Shown: positions 33,518-46,283, counted from the stretch's first letter. The stretch is 64,000 nt of DNA from Sesamum alatum (GCA_034509735.1 JACGWO010000011.1:22428979-22492978), one strand, 5' to 3'. Notes: a model not told the origin generated them from the sequence alone. Program-made: numbers and translations.

Positions 33518-36500
33518 TTAAAGTGTGGCAAGCGGAGGTCCTGCGCTGGTGAAGTACACGGCAAGATCAACATCAAGATTGTCGTATTTAGTGATGAAAG
33601 GATGCGCCTGTATTTCAAAGAATACATACGATTAATCACCATGTTTCCAATAGACTAAAATGAAACAAAGAAGTATTACAAGTACCATAAGCTCATTTGT
33701 CGACAGTCTATCCTTGGGATCTTTCTGCACGCTGAGAAAATCCAATTACATGAGATAAGCCAGGAGTGCGAAACTAAAGCTAAATAATGAGGAAGGAAGC
33801 TTGGTAGTTAATGGATCATAACAGATATAAAAGATTATATGTTAATCCATTCTAACGACTAATAGAAACTATGTTCGTGATATTTCAACGTAGAAGCTGC
33901 TGATGTTCTGTTTTGTATCTCTTTTGAGTGAACAGAATTTGCAATGATGATGAGAAGTGAGAGCACATTGTCGAAAAACTCTCAATAATGGATCTTAACA
34001 CGTCCATCGACATAAACATCGAGCAGCCAAGCAGCAGTCGATAAACAAAGTGATACACAAAAAAGGCAGAAATGCAGATACATAATTTTATTCACAATTT
34101 AATCAGAAATTACCATGCTAATGACCCCGAGGTACTAAAATTAGCACTATATAATACTTTACCACATTGAGTTTGAAGGGAAAGTAAACGCGTCCAACAT
34201 ACCAAAAAAGGATTAGAAATTAGATTCAGTGTAGTATGTACCAGGCAGAAATAAATGAACAGAATTCAGGAGAGTATAAATCAGAAGGTGCACGGGGTGC
34301 TGGTTCATTGACGATAGTTTCCATCAGCTCATAGACATTGATCCATCCCTCCGGCTGTGGTGACGAGTATGGAAATTCTCCTATTGCACACTCAAGCAGA
34401 ACCACACCAAGGCTCCATATGTCACTTCTGTAACCGTATTTGTCTGCACTAATCCTTTCTGGCTAAGGATACACAAAAATCAAAACACGGAATTTGAACA
34501 TAAATTCTGGTAAAACACCAAAACATCGGTGCAAATGTGAGATAACAGTTTTACATCAAAATGAGAATATATATGTGTTCAGCAACTATTGCAAAACACA
34601 GACAAATAGCGGCATTAAGAACAACATTGCTGGTGAAAAAAGTTACTCGGATAATAAGTGTAATACTCACAGACATGTATTTATATGTGCCAACAAAGCT
34701 ATTAGCCGCGTCAGATGTGCTAGCCAGTATTCTACTAACACCAAAGTCTGTGATCTTAACTTCACCTCTGTGATTTATTAGCAAATTTGAAGGTTTAAGG
34801 TCCCGGTGGATAATATGTTTTTCGTGATGAAGATACCACAAGCCTTTGAGTACCTATGCAGGCACGATCAGGAATTTATTAGTACTTGAGGTAAAAAAAA
34901 TTCGACTCAGAATTTCGAACATATTACCACCTGTTTACAAATTGCTGCAAGATATGGTTCTGGAATCATGTTAACTTTCTTCAGAAGATCTGCAAGAGAT
35001 CCTCCATCCATGTACTCCAAGATTATGGAGATTGTGCCATTATCGTAGAAAGACTGATAGCAAATTACAATGTTGGGGCATTTGGATGATTGGTTAATTT
35101 TTAGTTCTTGAGCAATATGCTTACGGGCAGACTCTTCGATGTTCATCTGAATAACCTGAAATAAGCCGTGAATAAAAATACATATGCTAACCACTTTTAT
35201 GCATGAAGGAAACATTATCAATTGCAAAAAGTTCAACTCTAAGCAAGTTGGTGAAGTTTTTTCAGATCAGACATCAACGTCTCATGCTGGGAAAAGAAGT
35301 CTGGTCCGAGATGCTAAAGAGTAACCTACAGAATCTGAAATCTTGGATCAGGAATTAAATTATTGATGGAATTAATATGTTGATGAAGTCTCACTATGCC
35401 AGTGCATTTATATCTTTAAAGAAGCTAACTTTTCTAGCGGCCAGTGAATTCTTGCTCCATGGGGCAGTAAAATTAGCAAATGGCACAGACTGGAGACATG
35501 CCATATTATTGACATTAAAAGAACTATACAACTCAAACATCTGAGAAAAAATTACAATCGGATACTTGAGCCATTAATTCATGTGTGAGACATTTTTATC
35601 AGAACCTGGTTTGACTCAGTTGAACAAATAAAACAGCACAATCTTTATTGTTGATTTCCTAGTGATGGAATTGTGATCTAACTACATACAAATATATATT
35701 ATGTTTTCGTCTAGGATTAAAATGTAATAACTAATAGAGTACTGTCACTTTCCAACTCCACTCTAGAATAAACAAAATCCGGACTTGATGTAGGCAAGCA
35801 TCCTACATTGATTGCAAACGAAGAGCTTGAGTGGCTTATAAGCCTCAAGGCCTCCTCTACCTAGCGAGACTCTTTTTCAAGACAAATCCATGAGGCTCCT
35901 ATGAAGCCAGAGCAGACAATACCTTCCGCAACGGGGTACTGATCGAATCGCAAGCCACATTAGGACTAAAGTTACATTTGGAAACAAAGCGTTTTAGGAA
36001 ACTGCAGTGAGATCCATAATCATTAGACTAGCACAAAGCAAACTAGATTATACTATAACCTTCTGAACTAGAAAGAGGCCTAAGCCTCCCCCATGAAAGA
36101 CCAAAGTCCCGTTTCAACATTTCCCTTCGGGTTTTTACAATATCATCTTCATTCAAGAATACTCCGTATAATTTTCAGAAACTTAGTGAATGCTTTGCCA
36201 ACAACATGATGGGGGTTCTGAACTGTATATCTTTATACTTCAGTGAAAACTATGTATGACTACAAAACCGAGAGAGAGTCATACCTTCAGAGCAAAAAAT
36301 TGTCCAGTCCATTTATGTAGCACCAACCGCACAATACCACCATTTCCCTTACCGATAACTCGAACTGCATCAAAATCTGCTAAGCTCAACTGGTTATCTG
36401 ATGGTTGAACTAAGGCTGGCTGAAATAGATTGCAAGTATGAACGTAATCGTAAGTTTCCAACAGCTGCCTTGAAACTTTACCTATTTATAGAATCCTTTT

Positions 36501-38831
36501 CGAAATAGCAAACAGGAAGGTAAAGAGTGTAAGTATGATTGTGAAATTCGTGCACTATTATCATGCAACAGCTATACATAAAGAATATAGAAAATAAATT
36601 ACAATTATTGCGAAGTATTACGACATGCTCCAAACTCCATCTAACATGCTTACATCTTTATCTCTACTACTATAAAAAGAAAATAAGTGTTTTTGAATCT
36701 TTTGTCAAATTAATATTCCTAGGATAGTGTTATTTTTAGGGCAGTAATAGATAATACCATCATGTTTACTGTCTTGAATTAGAATTTTCACAATTTCGTG
36801 ATTTTAGAAGAAATATCAATATAGAACCTTGAACTTGGACCTTTTCTTATGGTAAGATCTTAAGTTCATGTTATTGTTACTAATCTAAATCATGTTTTAA
36901 ATACAATGTTGATCTCATCAGGTCATATTTCTATTTTTTAGGAGAAAAAAGAATGAGGATTGTATAGATAAATACAAAGATGTTTGTTGCAGTGATTTGA
37001 CGATAAAATGAAAAAGATATAATTAAGTTCAATTATATGCTCTATTTCAGATTGTTTAATATAATTCTATTTTATTAACTTCTTCTTTCTTATGTTTATT
37101 TTATTTTTATTATATCATAAAGAATGTCCATGCAAGTTAGCTTCTCAACTAATATATATATATATGTATCATACAAAGAAAACTTTTAAATCATAAAAAG
37201 CAACCATAGTTATGAGAGAGTATATAATTATGTGGTAGAAATTTTATGGAAATGTGAAAATTTTAAAATAATGAGGAAGAAATTTTGCATGGATTAATCT
37301 CCTCATTTGCTTGTGTCAGTTTGCAATAGGTTTCATTTATAAATTGACTTTTCAAGGAATTCTTTCAATAAACCATGTAAGATTTAAGTGGTGATTTTCT
37401 TTACAAAAATAATAAAAACTAGTGTCTCAAACATATTTCATAGTTTGAGATGCAAATTGATTTTAATAATTCTTAAAAATTGTAAAGCTAACAAAATATT
37501 CCTTAAAGTATAAGTAAAAATAATTAACTTATGATGTATTACAAATTTAAGCATCATCTTTAATTTTATATCTTAAGAATATATATTAACTTCATACATT
37601 GAACTTAAATTTCATCTTGTAATAAAATTCTGAATTCATTGAACTTCCTATAGATTCGTTTCTTCTATTTTTTCACATCACTCATACACAACAATATTAT
37701 AAAATATAATTAACTAAAACATTGGCATGATTTGGTCGCATATAAAATAAATTATAAAATTTACTTTTAGGAAAAAATTAACATCAAAATTATAAAATTA
37801 TTATGCTTCATTATTTTCTCATTTTAAGGTAGACTAGAAGCAAAATTGTTTTACCATGTATTACTTATCAATTATGAAACAAAGTATCATAATAATATTA
37901 TATTTTTTGTGGAAGAATAATCTTTTGTTATCCAAAAAACAGCAAAGATCTTTTAAATATTTGAGTATATCTTTACAAAACACACAATTCAGTGCGTTCT
38001 AATTTACCTTTATGTATCTTATACTAATACAAAATATAAAACCAAACATATAAAAATTCCTAAAAACACACTCTGCCTAACTTTTTCTCTTTACCCTTAC
38101 ACATAAGACCAAACAAAGCTACAAGAACTTTTACCCAAACGCAGCAGATTAAAAGAAATGAAAATTTCAGCAAAGCAATAAAACAAAGATGAACACACAA
38201 TCCAGAAACGACAGACAACAACATGCATCAAAAAGACACGTTGGCTTTTTTCCGTTCCACTTTGAAGTTGTTTTTCTTTGTTTTTAGGAGAGATTGAGAG
38301 AGAAAGATGTAGATAGATGTGGGTGTTTTTTAGAGTTTTTAACACGTTTGGTTTTATATTTTGTATTAGTATGAGATATTTTGCGAAGAAATAGACAGAG
38401 ATTTCAGGAAAACATTTGGCTGTTGTTCAGAGAATGAAAAAACAGAAGCACAATTCTGAAAGTTGCAGTCCAATGCTAAAGACCCAGCATGAATAAATGT
38501 GGTTCAAATTTGAAGAACCCAACAAGGATAGGAAGGCAATGAAGAAAACATACAGTTTCAACTTCACTCTGAGAGACAATTCGAACGCCATCTCTGTTAA
38601 CCAACAGATCTCCATCCTTAAATGTCCCCGATTCCGTCCTGCCATAGAAATCCCAAATCAGAAATAGAAAGAAAAAAACCCATTTGATCACCAATATTCA
38701 CAAACTACAACATTTCACTCGACAGTTAACGCAAACAGTCGAAAATAGTACAGGAATTTAGAGAGAGAAAGCTCATCAGGAGGAGGGAGAGAGAGCTTGA
38801 TGAGATTGGGTGCTAGAAGCCCTTTCTTCAT
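33518..38831 (-). CDS. MKK2: MAP kinase kinase, group A (MKK1/MKK2 type), eight coding exons
   Basis: Dual-specificity kinase that phosphorylates MAP kinases; group-A plant enzymes act in stress and immune cascades. Coding exons: 38831-38752, 38638-38554, 36419-36285, 35155-34931, 34853-34671, 34462-34242, 33731-33686, 33607-33518, all with GT-AG borders, giving 354 residues (family 350-365). It starts [16 protein letters not shown], a basic-plus-LxL MAPK docking site, then [20 protein letters not shown]. Catalytic motifs: Gly loop GKGNGGIV (78-85), FFALK with Lys100, HRDLKPSN (Asp193), DFG (211-213), activation loop T221-x5-S227, then MSPERI and SDIWSLG. It ends SAGPPLATL before TAA. I name it for the Arabidopsis group it resembles; MKK1 is the alternative. 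Exon 4 could also end three bases later (GTG), adding one Val. Confidence 0.93.
35156..36284 (-). other. Intron 3 of the MAPKK gene
   Basis: 1129 bp, GT at 36284-36283 and AG at 35157-35156. A GC-richer patch at about 35760-36130 (words such as GAGGCTTATAAGCC and ATGTAGGATGCTTGCC on either strand) looks like an LTR or TRIM-type insert; no partner copy is visible. Confidence 0.5.
38020..38376. mobile_element. MITE-like inverted repeat in intron 2 of the MAPKK gene
   Basis: Left end ACTAATACAAAATATAAAAC and right end GTTTTATATTTTGTATTAGT are exact inverted copies of 20 bases, extending further with mismatches. Length about 357 bp, no ORF. The 2.1-kb intron 2 (38553-36420) is otherwise AT-rich without recognisable features. 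Confidence 0.7.
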
Positions 38832-39328
38832 GATCCTTTGCTTTGTAGCTATTCGTCTTCAGGAATCAATCAATGAATATATATTATCATGGGTTCAGTA
38901 GTGATCTTTCCGTGTGCTCCTTCGCTTCCCTCCCCCCCTACCGCATTGCGTGGGTGTTGGGCGAGAGAAAAAGGGCCTATCTTCAAACAAGTCTTTCAAA
39001 GTAAACCCATGAAAGGACTGGTGAGATGAGTGGTGAGAGAAGAGAATGACGAAAATCAAACGTCCCTTTACTTTTCAAGTTGATTATATATAGTGTTTTT
39101 GTTGCCCCGCGCCCGCCACTCTCGCCCCTGTTCCATTTTCTTGCTAAAATATCTTATATCCATTGCTTATGTACTAGTATAAAATGAAAATACCCTCTCT
39201 ACCGATGTTTAGTGTAACTGCCACACTAATTTTTTATGAAATTAAATATATTTTTCAATAATAAAATAACTAATTTATTTAATTTTTAAATTTTTAAATT
39301 AGTTTTTTTTTCTTCTTTTTGTTTTTTT
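38832..39328 (-). promoter_or_regulatory. MKK2: 5'UTR and upstream region of the MAPKK gene
   Basis: Upstream of the ATG (context GATCATGAAG) lie about 50 bases of likely 5'UTR, a TATA-like ATAATATATATTC at about 38877-38889, then a GC-richer stretch at 38920-39130 unlike its AT-rich surroundings, consistent with a promoter-proximal region. I identify no specific factor site. Confidence 0.4.
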
Positions 39329-39493
39329 GGTTAATTGCATTTTTATCATTCAAATTGTACTTATTTTTACACTTTGTCATCTTAATTTTATTTGTTTGAT
39401 CAACTTCTCATCTCGACTTTGCAAATTTACAAAAATAAATTTTTATGGCAAAGTATACAATCGAGCAATTTGAATGACAAAATGTAATTTACC
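39329..39493. mobile_element. Short MITE-like inverted repeat
   Basis: GGTTAATTGCATTTTTATCA at the left and the right end GCAATTTGAATGACAAAATG followed by TAATTTACC are inverted copies over about 28 bases. 165 bp, no ORF. TSD not clear. Confidence 0.6.
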
Positions 39494-40190
39494 CTTTGTT
39501 TTAATGTAATGTATTGATTTATAATTTTTTATAATTCATTCTTATTTATAATATATTTTAAAGTGTTAAATACTATTTATTATATGCACGTAGGAACGGC
39601 ATACCATAACGGTTAGTATATATATACATAATTTTATCCAAATCAAGTCTAGTACAACCAAATTAATCACATAGTAAGTGAGAGGCATTGATCAAATGAT
39701 TGGTCACTTTCCTTAAACTGTATATATTGACGTCACGTTCATCCATACATGTTAAGATGTGTTGTGGGTCGGGTCAGGCCAACCCAACCCAAGACCGGAT
39801 TGGCCCAATAAAAAAGTGGGTTGGTCCAATCTAGGCCTGATTAGGACCGGGTCGCTCTTAGGCTGATCCTAGGGGTTGATACCTAGGACCGCCACAGCCT
39901 AGTGGCCCAGGACCACTTAGTCCTGGGTTGAGGCCATTTTTTTTCTTTCGATAATGCATAACATATAATTTTTATTTAATTCTTTTAAGTTGATTATTCT
40001 AGTAGGTTTTTTATACTTTTGAAACTCTAAATTTTTTTATATTTATTGTTCTACTTCTAAAAATTTAGTACATTAATTCGTTAATACTATTTATTTATTT
40101 ATTTTAGTGTAAGGTAAATTTCATAAATAAAATATCAATGTACAATAAAGAGCTAGGAAAGCACGCTAAGAGCGCCAAACAATCCTCCAA
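39494..40190. other. Spacer with a CC/GG-rich word cluster
   Basis: AT-rich except 39765-39935, which consists of GGGTCGGGTC, GGCCCA and CCTAGG type words with local inverted repeats. No gene seen. The cluster resembles ends of hAT-type elements rich in GGGT words (compare 47487-48789), but no boundary is certain. Confidence 0.35.
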
Positions 40191-40194
40191 AGTC

Positions 40195-40745
40195 TATACA
40201 TAGCCACTACTTCAATAAGTCAGCTGTATTTTGCTCTAGAACCAAATCTGCAAGGATAGTTGGTTCCCTCACCGTGTGTTGAAAAATTTTTAAATTTCTC
40301 TCTTGTCGTATATGGTAAACCAACGGCGCCAGTACCACACGCTTTGTTGCATTAATCAAGTGTCGGCCTCTCCGCTTCGTTGCTGCCCACATCACTCCAT
40401 TTGGGCAAATAAGTGGCAGCCAGTTCCATCTAATTGTCCCAGTGATATTCCGAAGGCATTCAACAACGAATGAACATTGAAAGAAAAGATGTTTAGCGAT
40501 TCGCCGACCTAATCCATGCAAAGAACATAATCAGTATCAAACTGTTGCAGCCAAGGTTTGTCTAAAGTAGGTAATCTGTCCTAGATCGCCAACCATAAAA
40601 TAAAAGCATTCCGGGGTATGTGAATTGCTCCACGCAACAGGGACGCCCAAGCCACGGGCTGCTGCATCAGCCTGACCAGCTGCAGCGTTGTTGTCGTGGA
40701 GTACTTCCCTGATGCACCTCTCCATGTAACCGCTTCCGAAGTGAC
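40195..40745 (-). pseudogene. LINE (non-LTR retrotransposon) RT C-terminal fragment
   Basis: Minus-strand pieces VAWSNSHTPECFYFMVGDLG (in another frame WSNSHIP..AFILWLAI), DRLPTLDKPWLQ, KHLFFQCSFVVECLRNITG and VVLAPLVYHIRQERNLKIFQ match the zinc-binding region at the C-terminus of plant LINE reverse transcriptases. The frame changes several times and the RT core is absent, so only a 3' remnant remains. Confidence 0.75.
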
Positions 40746-40958
40746 TCGGATGCTAGGCAAATTCTGCAGAATTTAATGCAGCAAGACAAGCAATGCAGGG
40801 GGCCTAACGCCCATCCGCAATGACCACTGACAGTCGTGATGAAACATTTTACAGAATTTTTAAAATAATTTCAAAGTTGAGAAAACTCGACACAATTAGT
40901 CTATTATTTTACGGAACTTTTAAAATAGTCTCAAAATTGAGAAAACTCAACGCACTTA

Positions 40959-41589
40959 GAGGGTGTTTGGCTAAGCTTTTCTAAAACATCTTATATGTTG
41001 GATCTTATTTTAAAAATAAGCTCTTAAAGTGTTTGGAAAAAATAAGATGTTAAAGCTTATAATATGTGAAAACATCTTATAAGATGTTAGGGTGTTTGGC
41101 ATAATAAGGTCTTTTTATTAGTAAAATGACCAAAAATGACATGATACTATTAGAATCAAATAAATTATTATTTTTGTTGACATATTTTGTTTTTAAATAT
41201 TTGTAAAATAATTTCATAAATAGTACACATTAGTTTAACTTCAAATAAAAATTTATTAGATAATTTTTTTTACAAAAATTAAAATAAATGACGGATTATG
41301 ACCTAAATTTTGAATAAAAATAATATATATGTACATTCATGCTAGTTGAATATTAATATAGGTATATATGTTCTCTCTCTTGATGCAATGACTATTTCTA
41401 ATTGTATAACTTATAATGTATTGAATTTATATTTTTCAGTAAATATAATATCATAACAATCTTATTTTTGTTTAGCCATAATAATTTATTATTTAATAAT
41501 GAAGCAATTTCTCTTTTTTAAACCCAAAAAAAAAATAATATCAATAAAGAATTTTAAAATCCTAGAGAGAGAGTATCTGTGTGTGTGTA

Positions 41590-41630
<41 letters not shown>

Positions 41631-41841
41631 TGTGTGTGTACAGTGTACGTGTGTGTGTGTGTGGAGAGAGAGAGAGAGAGAGGAAGAGGGTGTGTGTGTG
41701 TGTGTTTGTAGAGAGAGTTTGTGTACGGTGAATGAGGGTATTTTTGTTAACTATTTTAAAAATGTTAACTATTTTTTTAAGAGCTTATAAGATTCAAAAC
41801 ATCTTATTTTGAGGAACTTATAAGCTTAGCCAAACACCCTC
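40959..41841. mobile_element. Tourist-like (PIF/Harbinger) element with TTA duplication
   Basis: Ends GAGGGTGTTTGGCTAAGCTT and AAGCTTAGCCAAACACCCTC are exact inverted copies, flanked by TTA (956-958 of the 40-kb line, that is 40956-40958, and 41842-41844). A subterminal direct or inverted AACATCTTAT word recurs. 883 bp, no transposase. GA and GT microsatellites at about 41570-41720 fill its centre. Confidence 0.88.
41565..41720. repeat. Compound GA/GT microsatellite
   Basis: Long alternating runs: GT at 41579-41588, GA at 41593-41628, GT at 41634-41661 and GA, GT again to 41705. The ORF running through it is an artefact of the repeats. Confidence 0.9.
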
Positions 41842-42079
41842 TTAGTCTCATATTCAAATTTTCATCAAAATATAGACGATATGTGAGCAGTCAAATTACT
41901 ATAAGGAGACTTTTCACAAATTCCTTTTTTTTATTTTTTTTTCAGAAATTTTGTTAAATGATACATATATTACTAGGGTAAATTACACTTAACCCCATCA
42001 TAAAATTGCTGGAATTGAGAGTTGATGTCTTGCATACAATTGCGCATCTTTGTCTTAAATTAAGATCCCACAAAAAAAA

Positions 42080-42583
42080 TAGAGTTAATTATACTTAGAC
42101 CCCCTCTAAAAATATAAAATTATACTTTTCCTCGAAGAATGTTTTGAAATAACACTTAAACCCCTCTCAAAAAATTTCTGTTTACACATGACCCCCTTCC
42201 GTTAGAGTGTGGATGGAAAATATTTATTTCAACAAAAAAATTGTATAAATTTTCAATTTTGGACCTCATTTAACATTCTTATATATACATATATATATTA
42301 TTTATAAGGGGATAAATATAATATATACATATAGAGTAAAGTTAATATTATTATATTTTTTCCTAATAAGTATAAAATTATTACATCGGGATGTTAAATG
42401 AAGGGTGAAATTAAAATTTTTATATTTTCTTTTGCTAACATCAGCATTTTTCGTCAAAATCCTAACGAAAGGAGGTCAGGTGTAAATGGTGAATTTTCGG
42501 AAAGGGTGTAAGTATAATTTTGAAAATTTTGGAGAAAAGTGTAATTTTGCATTTTTAAAGGGAGTTTAAGTATAATTAACCCA
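42080..42583. mobile_element. Inverted-repeat MITE family 2, copy 1
   Basis: TAGAGTTAATTATACTTAGA at the left pairs with TTAAGTATAATTAACCCA at the right; subterminal parts (AAAATTATACTTTTCC versus AGTGTAATTTTGC) are also inverted. About 504 bp, no ORF. Related copies at 46801-47280 and 55415-55625. Confidence 0.82.
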
Positions 42584-42914
42584 GAAAAATATATATTGTC
42601 TTTATAGTAATTTAATAATGAAATACAAAAGATTCCCTGTCATATCATATAATTAAGACATTGATTCTTGAAATTAATGCCATTAATAAAGAAACAAATG
42701 AAAATATTACGATTATATATCAAGAAGTAATCTATACCATATTTTTAATTAATATTGCATGCGCGTTTCATTTAGTATTAGTTTTTGAAGAACCTATATA
42801 TATAAACATCATCGTTAGAGTACATATACATATAATATAAACATGATTTCTTACACTTATTTGTCCATATAGAGATGTAACCACATACTGTATATCGCGA
42901 TAATTTTATCGCAT

Positions 42915-43115
42915 ATTTTTTTGAAATGAAAACGATGAACTATTATTATTTGAAATAAATTGATTACAATCATTCCCGTTGAATGTCAATCTAACAAAGA
43001 TAATTACAACAATCATATACTGATCAATAATATCAAATAAATTACATCTAAACAACACCTACTCTTATAATAGAAATACCACACCTACTATACAGTAGAT
43101 AACATCTTACTCATC
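42915..43115 (-). mobile_element. SINE-family copy, 5'-truncated
   Basis: Same body and tail as the SINE at 2904-3187 (AAAGCGATGAA versus AAACGATGAA, GATAATTACAACAAT shared), same strand. The tRNA-like head with A and B boxes is missing, as often seen in truncated SINE copies. Confidence 0.65.
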
Positions 43116-45219
43116 AAATCTAATTGAAGCGAGGGTGGTAAGTGGATTCTGGTCTATTAGCAGATGAACAATCCTGGATTCATCACTGTAACTCATGGAA
43201 TCAGGTATGCTTTCACTTACTTTTTCTTTTTCTTGCCACATAATTGTATTTTTCGCCCACGAGATTGGGAGTCTATACTTTTAGTCTTTCGTTTATGTAA
43301 ATTTTAAAATAATTTTAAAATTGAATTTTTTCAACACATTTTGTCTCACTCCCAACAGTCACATACATGACACGTGATTTTACTTTCTATTTTCTAATGA
43401 AAAAGTTGGGTTATGGGATTAAAATCAGATATTGGAACTTTTTAGAAAATCACGCGAAATAAAGTACCAAAATGTAGAAGTCCTGTCTTATGAGACAAAA
43501 AATGAAATTTTACCTATAGCTAGTTCAAGATGAAAGTTTAAGAATTTTAATTTTTTTTGTAGCATGAATTTGTCCAAAGAAGTTTGATAAATTTGTTGTT
43601 GTAAATTTTAAATCTTTTAATCCAAATCCATACGATCCAAACATAACATAAATGAATTTTGGCCTAGTTCATAATGGGTAAAATTGTGTGGGAGCATCTA
43701 GACTCGCATTTTGTGGTCTTTATAGTTGGTGTCACTTTTATCTTTGGATAGATGCAATTCACCTCACTGTAAAATAATAAATTAAAAAAAAGACTTCAAT
43801 AGAAAAGGGGTAAAATGCAATTTATCCTCCTGTCTTAATTAAAAATGGCAAAATACCTCATTGTGGAAAAAAAAATTCATCTTACCTTGTGTTTTTAAAA
43901 AAAAAAATGAGAAAAATATATCCTCATGTGAGTGGTGTAATACAAACACCCATTTCATTTTTTTTAAATTTTTTATTTGTGCCTTTATTTTAGAATCGTG
44001 AGATCGTATCCAACACAATCAATAATTTATATTACATCCATAATAAATTACGATTCATATAAAATCGTAATTAAATCTACGATTAATATCTTATCTTTAC
44101 AAATCAATGCTCTATATTTAGTTTTATATAATTTATATACAAAAGTTATAAAATATACTCTTTCAAATATACATATAATATATATTGATGATGTATATGT
44201 ATAATATATTTATATATATCGCCAGCCGTTCCCAACTGGCCGCCCCCTCCCCCGACGCCCTTCCCCCTCCCTCTCCCCCACCGCCTGCGTCTTCCCTCCC
44301 CCTCCCCTAACTACCCCCATTGCCCTTTCCTTCCCCTTCTCCTATATGTATATATTGTGTATATACGTATAATATATAATTTGTTTATTGTAAAAAAATT
44401 ATTTATATATTTTATAAATTTATTTTTAGAACTTGTATAAATTTGAGTTATTGATTTAATTCAAATAGATATGGATGATCATTGATTTATACATTAATAT
44501 AAATCGTTGATCTAAATAAGAAAAGATGCAAGCCATTATTCCTTTTAATTCCAAATAAGAAATTTCAAATATGTGAATTTGAAATCAAATGAACTTGAGA
44601 TCCATTCATTTCAAATCCATAGCCAAATTTAAATCCGTCGTTTCGAACATAACCTAAATTAATATACTTCAAATTTGTTCTAAGTAAGAAAGATATGAAG
44701 TTTAATATATAAGGTGAAAAATATTAAACTATATGTATTCTTCGTGCATCATATATATATATATATATATGTATATAATGAAAGGATAATTTTGTTCAAA
44801 AAATTATTTAAAAGGGACAAATATTATATTTATTAATTTAAGAGGGTAAATAAAATATTTAATATAGTTGAAGGGGATTCCTGATGAACTTTACTCTTCT
44901 TTCACCTTTATTTTCGTTTTTCAGGTCAATTTTTATTCTTCTTTTATCATTTATTTTTCTTCTTCACACAAACTGTACCCCACTGTGAATCCACCATATC
45001 CATATGCACTGTAGTAATACAATCAAACACCAAACAGCACACACACACACACACACATAGCTATATATCTACATCAGCTAATTAATTATATACTAATCTT
45101 CTTCATTTCTTTTCTTTCATGATCATAAACAGATGAAAATTTCAGACGCGGGCATGCAGCTGATTGTGAGATCCAGAGGAGTAGTAAGAATAAGAGTGAA
45201 AAAGATGAAAGGCTCACAT
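43116..45219. other. Spacer with a C-rich block and TA repeats
   Basis: No gene recognised. At 44221-44342 the plus strand is an unusual C/T-rich block (CCCCCTCCCCCGACGCCC and similar) inside AT-rich DNA, bordered by TATATA runs. TA repeats lie at 44748-44770 and CA repeats at 45038-45058. Confidence 0.5.
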
Positions 45220-46283
45220 CATGAGGACAAACAGCACAAACATGGCTGGAGATATTACAGAAATACACTCTCCAGCATGCCTGGAATAGCGATCCCACCA
45301 CCTTCTCATAAGCGCTTAGACCCACAGTGGCTTCAGAATTCCACTCCAGCAAACAGAACATCATCAACTGCACAGCTATAAACCCCAACACCGTGATTCC
45401 CAAGTAGAGAGAGTGCACTCCAGAGAGCAGGTGCCCATATCCCAATCTCCTTCAATTCTTCAACATGTACCTGAATTCCTCTCTCTTAGTCATTTTCTCC
45501 ATGAACCAGATCAAGATACGACGTATTCCCCATTAGAACCTGGGGGATTAGAATCAGCAAGAGCCCTGAATTCTTCTTCAAAACCATCATGTTTTCATTG
45601 GTCGGCTCGGCATGAAATTAACCGCAGTTTGCAAAGGTAGAAACTGCGGTAAATGCAGAAAACACTTTAAGTCTTCTTCCGCATCGGTGTCTTCTTTCTT
45701 TGATTCTTGATCTCCGGGTTGATGAACAGCAACAACTGCAAGCTGAATATCATGATCATCAGAATCAGTTTTCTGCTGATTATCCGCTGTGCGTGTATGC
45801 TGAATCTTGGCCCTCATCAAAACAAGTCCAAGTCCAAGCATGGAGGTAAAAAGCCTCACCACCAACAAACATGAGGATGGTCAAGAACACGAGTTGAGAA
45901 TTGGAGAAAAACTCCATTTCTATGGTGGACAAGCCAGTAACAGTCGCCACCGACGTGGAAGTGAAGAAAAGGTCTATATCTTTAGGGATAAAGGGGGAAC
46001 TGACTATTCTTGGCTCCGAAGCCTTCAAAGCTAAGAAACCAAGTAATGAGAGTGAGATTGAGTAGCCGAGTTCAATCCAGAACGGATTTACTCGTACGAG
46101 GACAGACATGAAGGAACTAAGCAGATAGTGTAGCAAGCATCTCAATCTTGCCCACAAACTAGTGGCAACATTCCTCAGTTTATCATAAGATCAGAAGAAA
46201 GAAGTAAAGAAGAGGGCTAATCTTGGCTACAGAATGCCGGAGTGACGCTTCATCAGCTCACAAGTAGGCACAAACTTGTTCAT
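45220..46283 (-). pseudogene. HKT1-type sodium/potassium transporter, decayed
   Basis: Reading from an ATG at 46283: NPFWIELGYSISLSLLGFLA, IDLFFTSTSVATVTGLSTIE and LVFLTILMFVGGEAF (to about 45850) match the first pore module of plant HKT (TrkH-family) plasma-membrane transporters. After a frameshift TSMLGLGLVLMRAKIQ follows. Then come TAVSTFANCG, TNENMMVLKKNSGLLLILIP, YGHLLSGVHSLYLGITVLGF, MFCLLEWNSEATVGLSAYEK and SVISPAMFVLFVLMM near 45222. Defects: an in-frame stop soon after the start (GIL-stop), at least three frameshifts, and a gap where several membrane segments should be (between about 45660 and 45640). A TATA run (46353-46364) lies upstream. Not functional as it stands. Confidence 0.8.

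Noticed and set aside
36650..36740. TCTCTACTACTATAAAAAG as a possible Helitron start in MAPKK intron 2
   Set aside because: The start looks right, but I could find no 3' hairpin with CTRR in the intron.
39765..39935. GC-rich cluster of GGGTC/GGCCCA words as a possible gene
   Set aside because: No ORF and the words are short inverted repeats as in transposon ends.
41581..41790. ORF MCVCERERERERE...
   Set aside because: Translation of a GT/GA microsatellite.
45133..45640. Plus-strand ORFs across the HKT locus
   Set aside because: They are shadows of the minus-strand transporter remnant.
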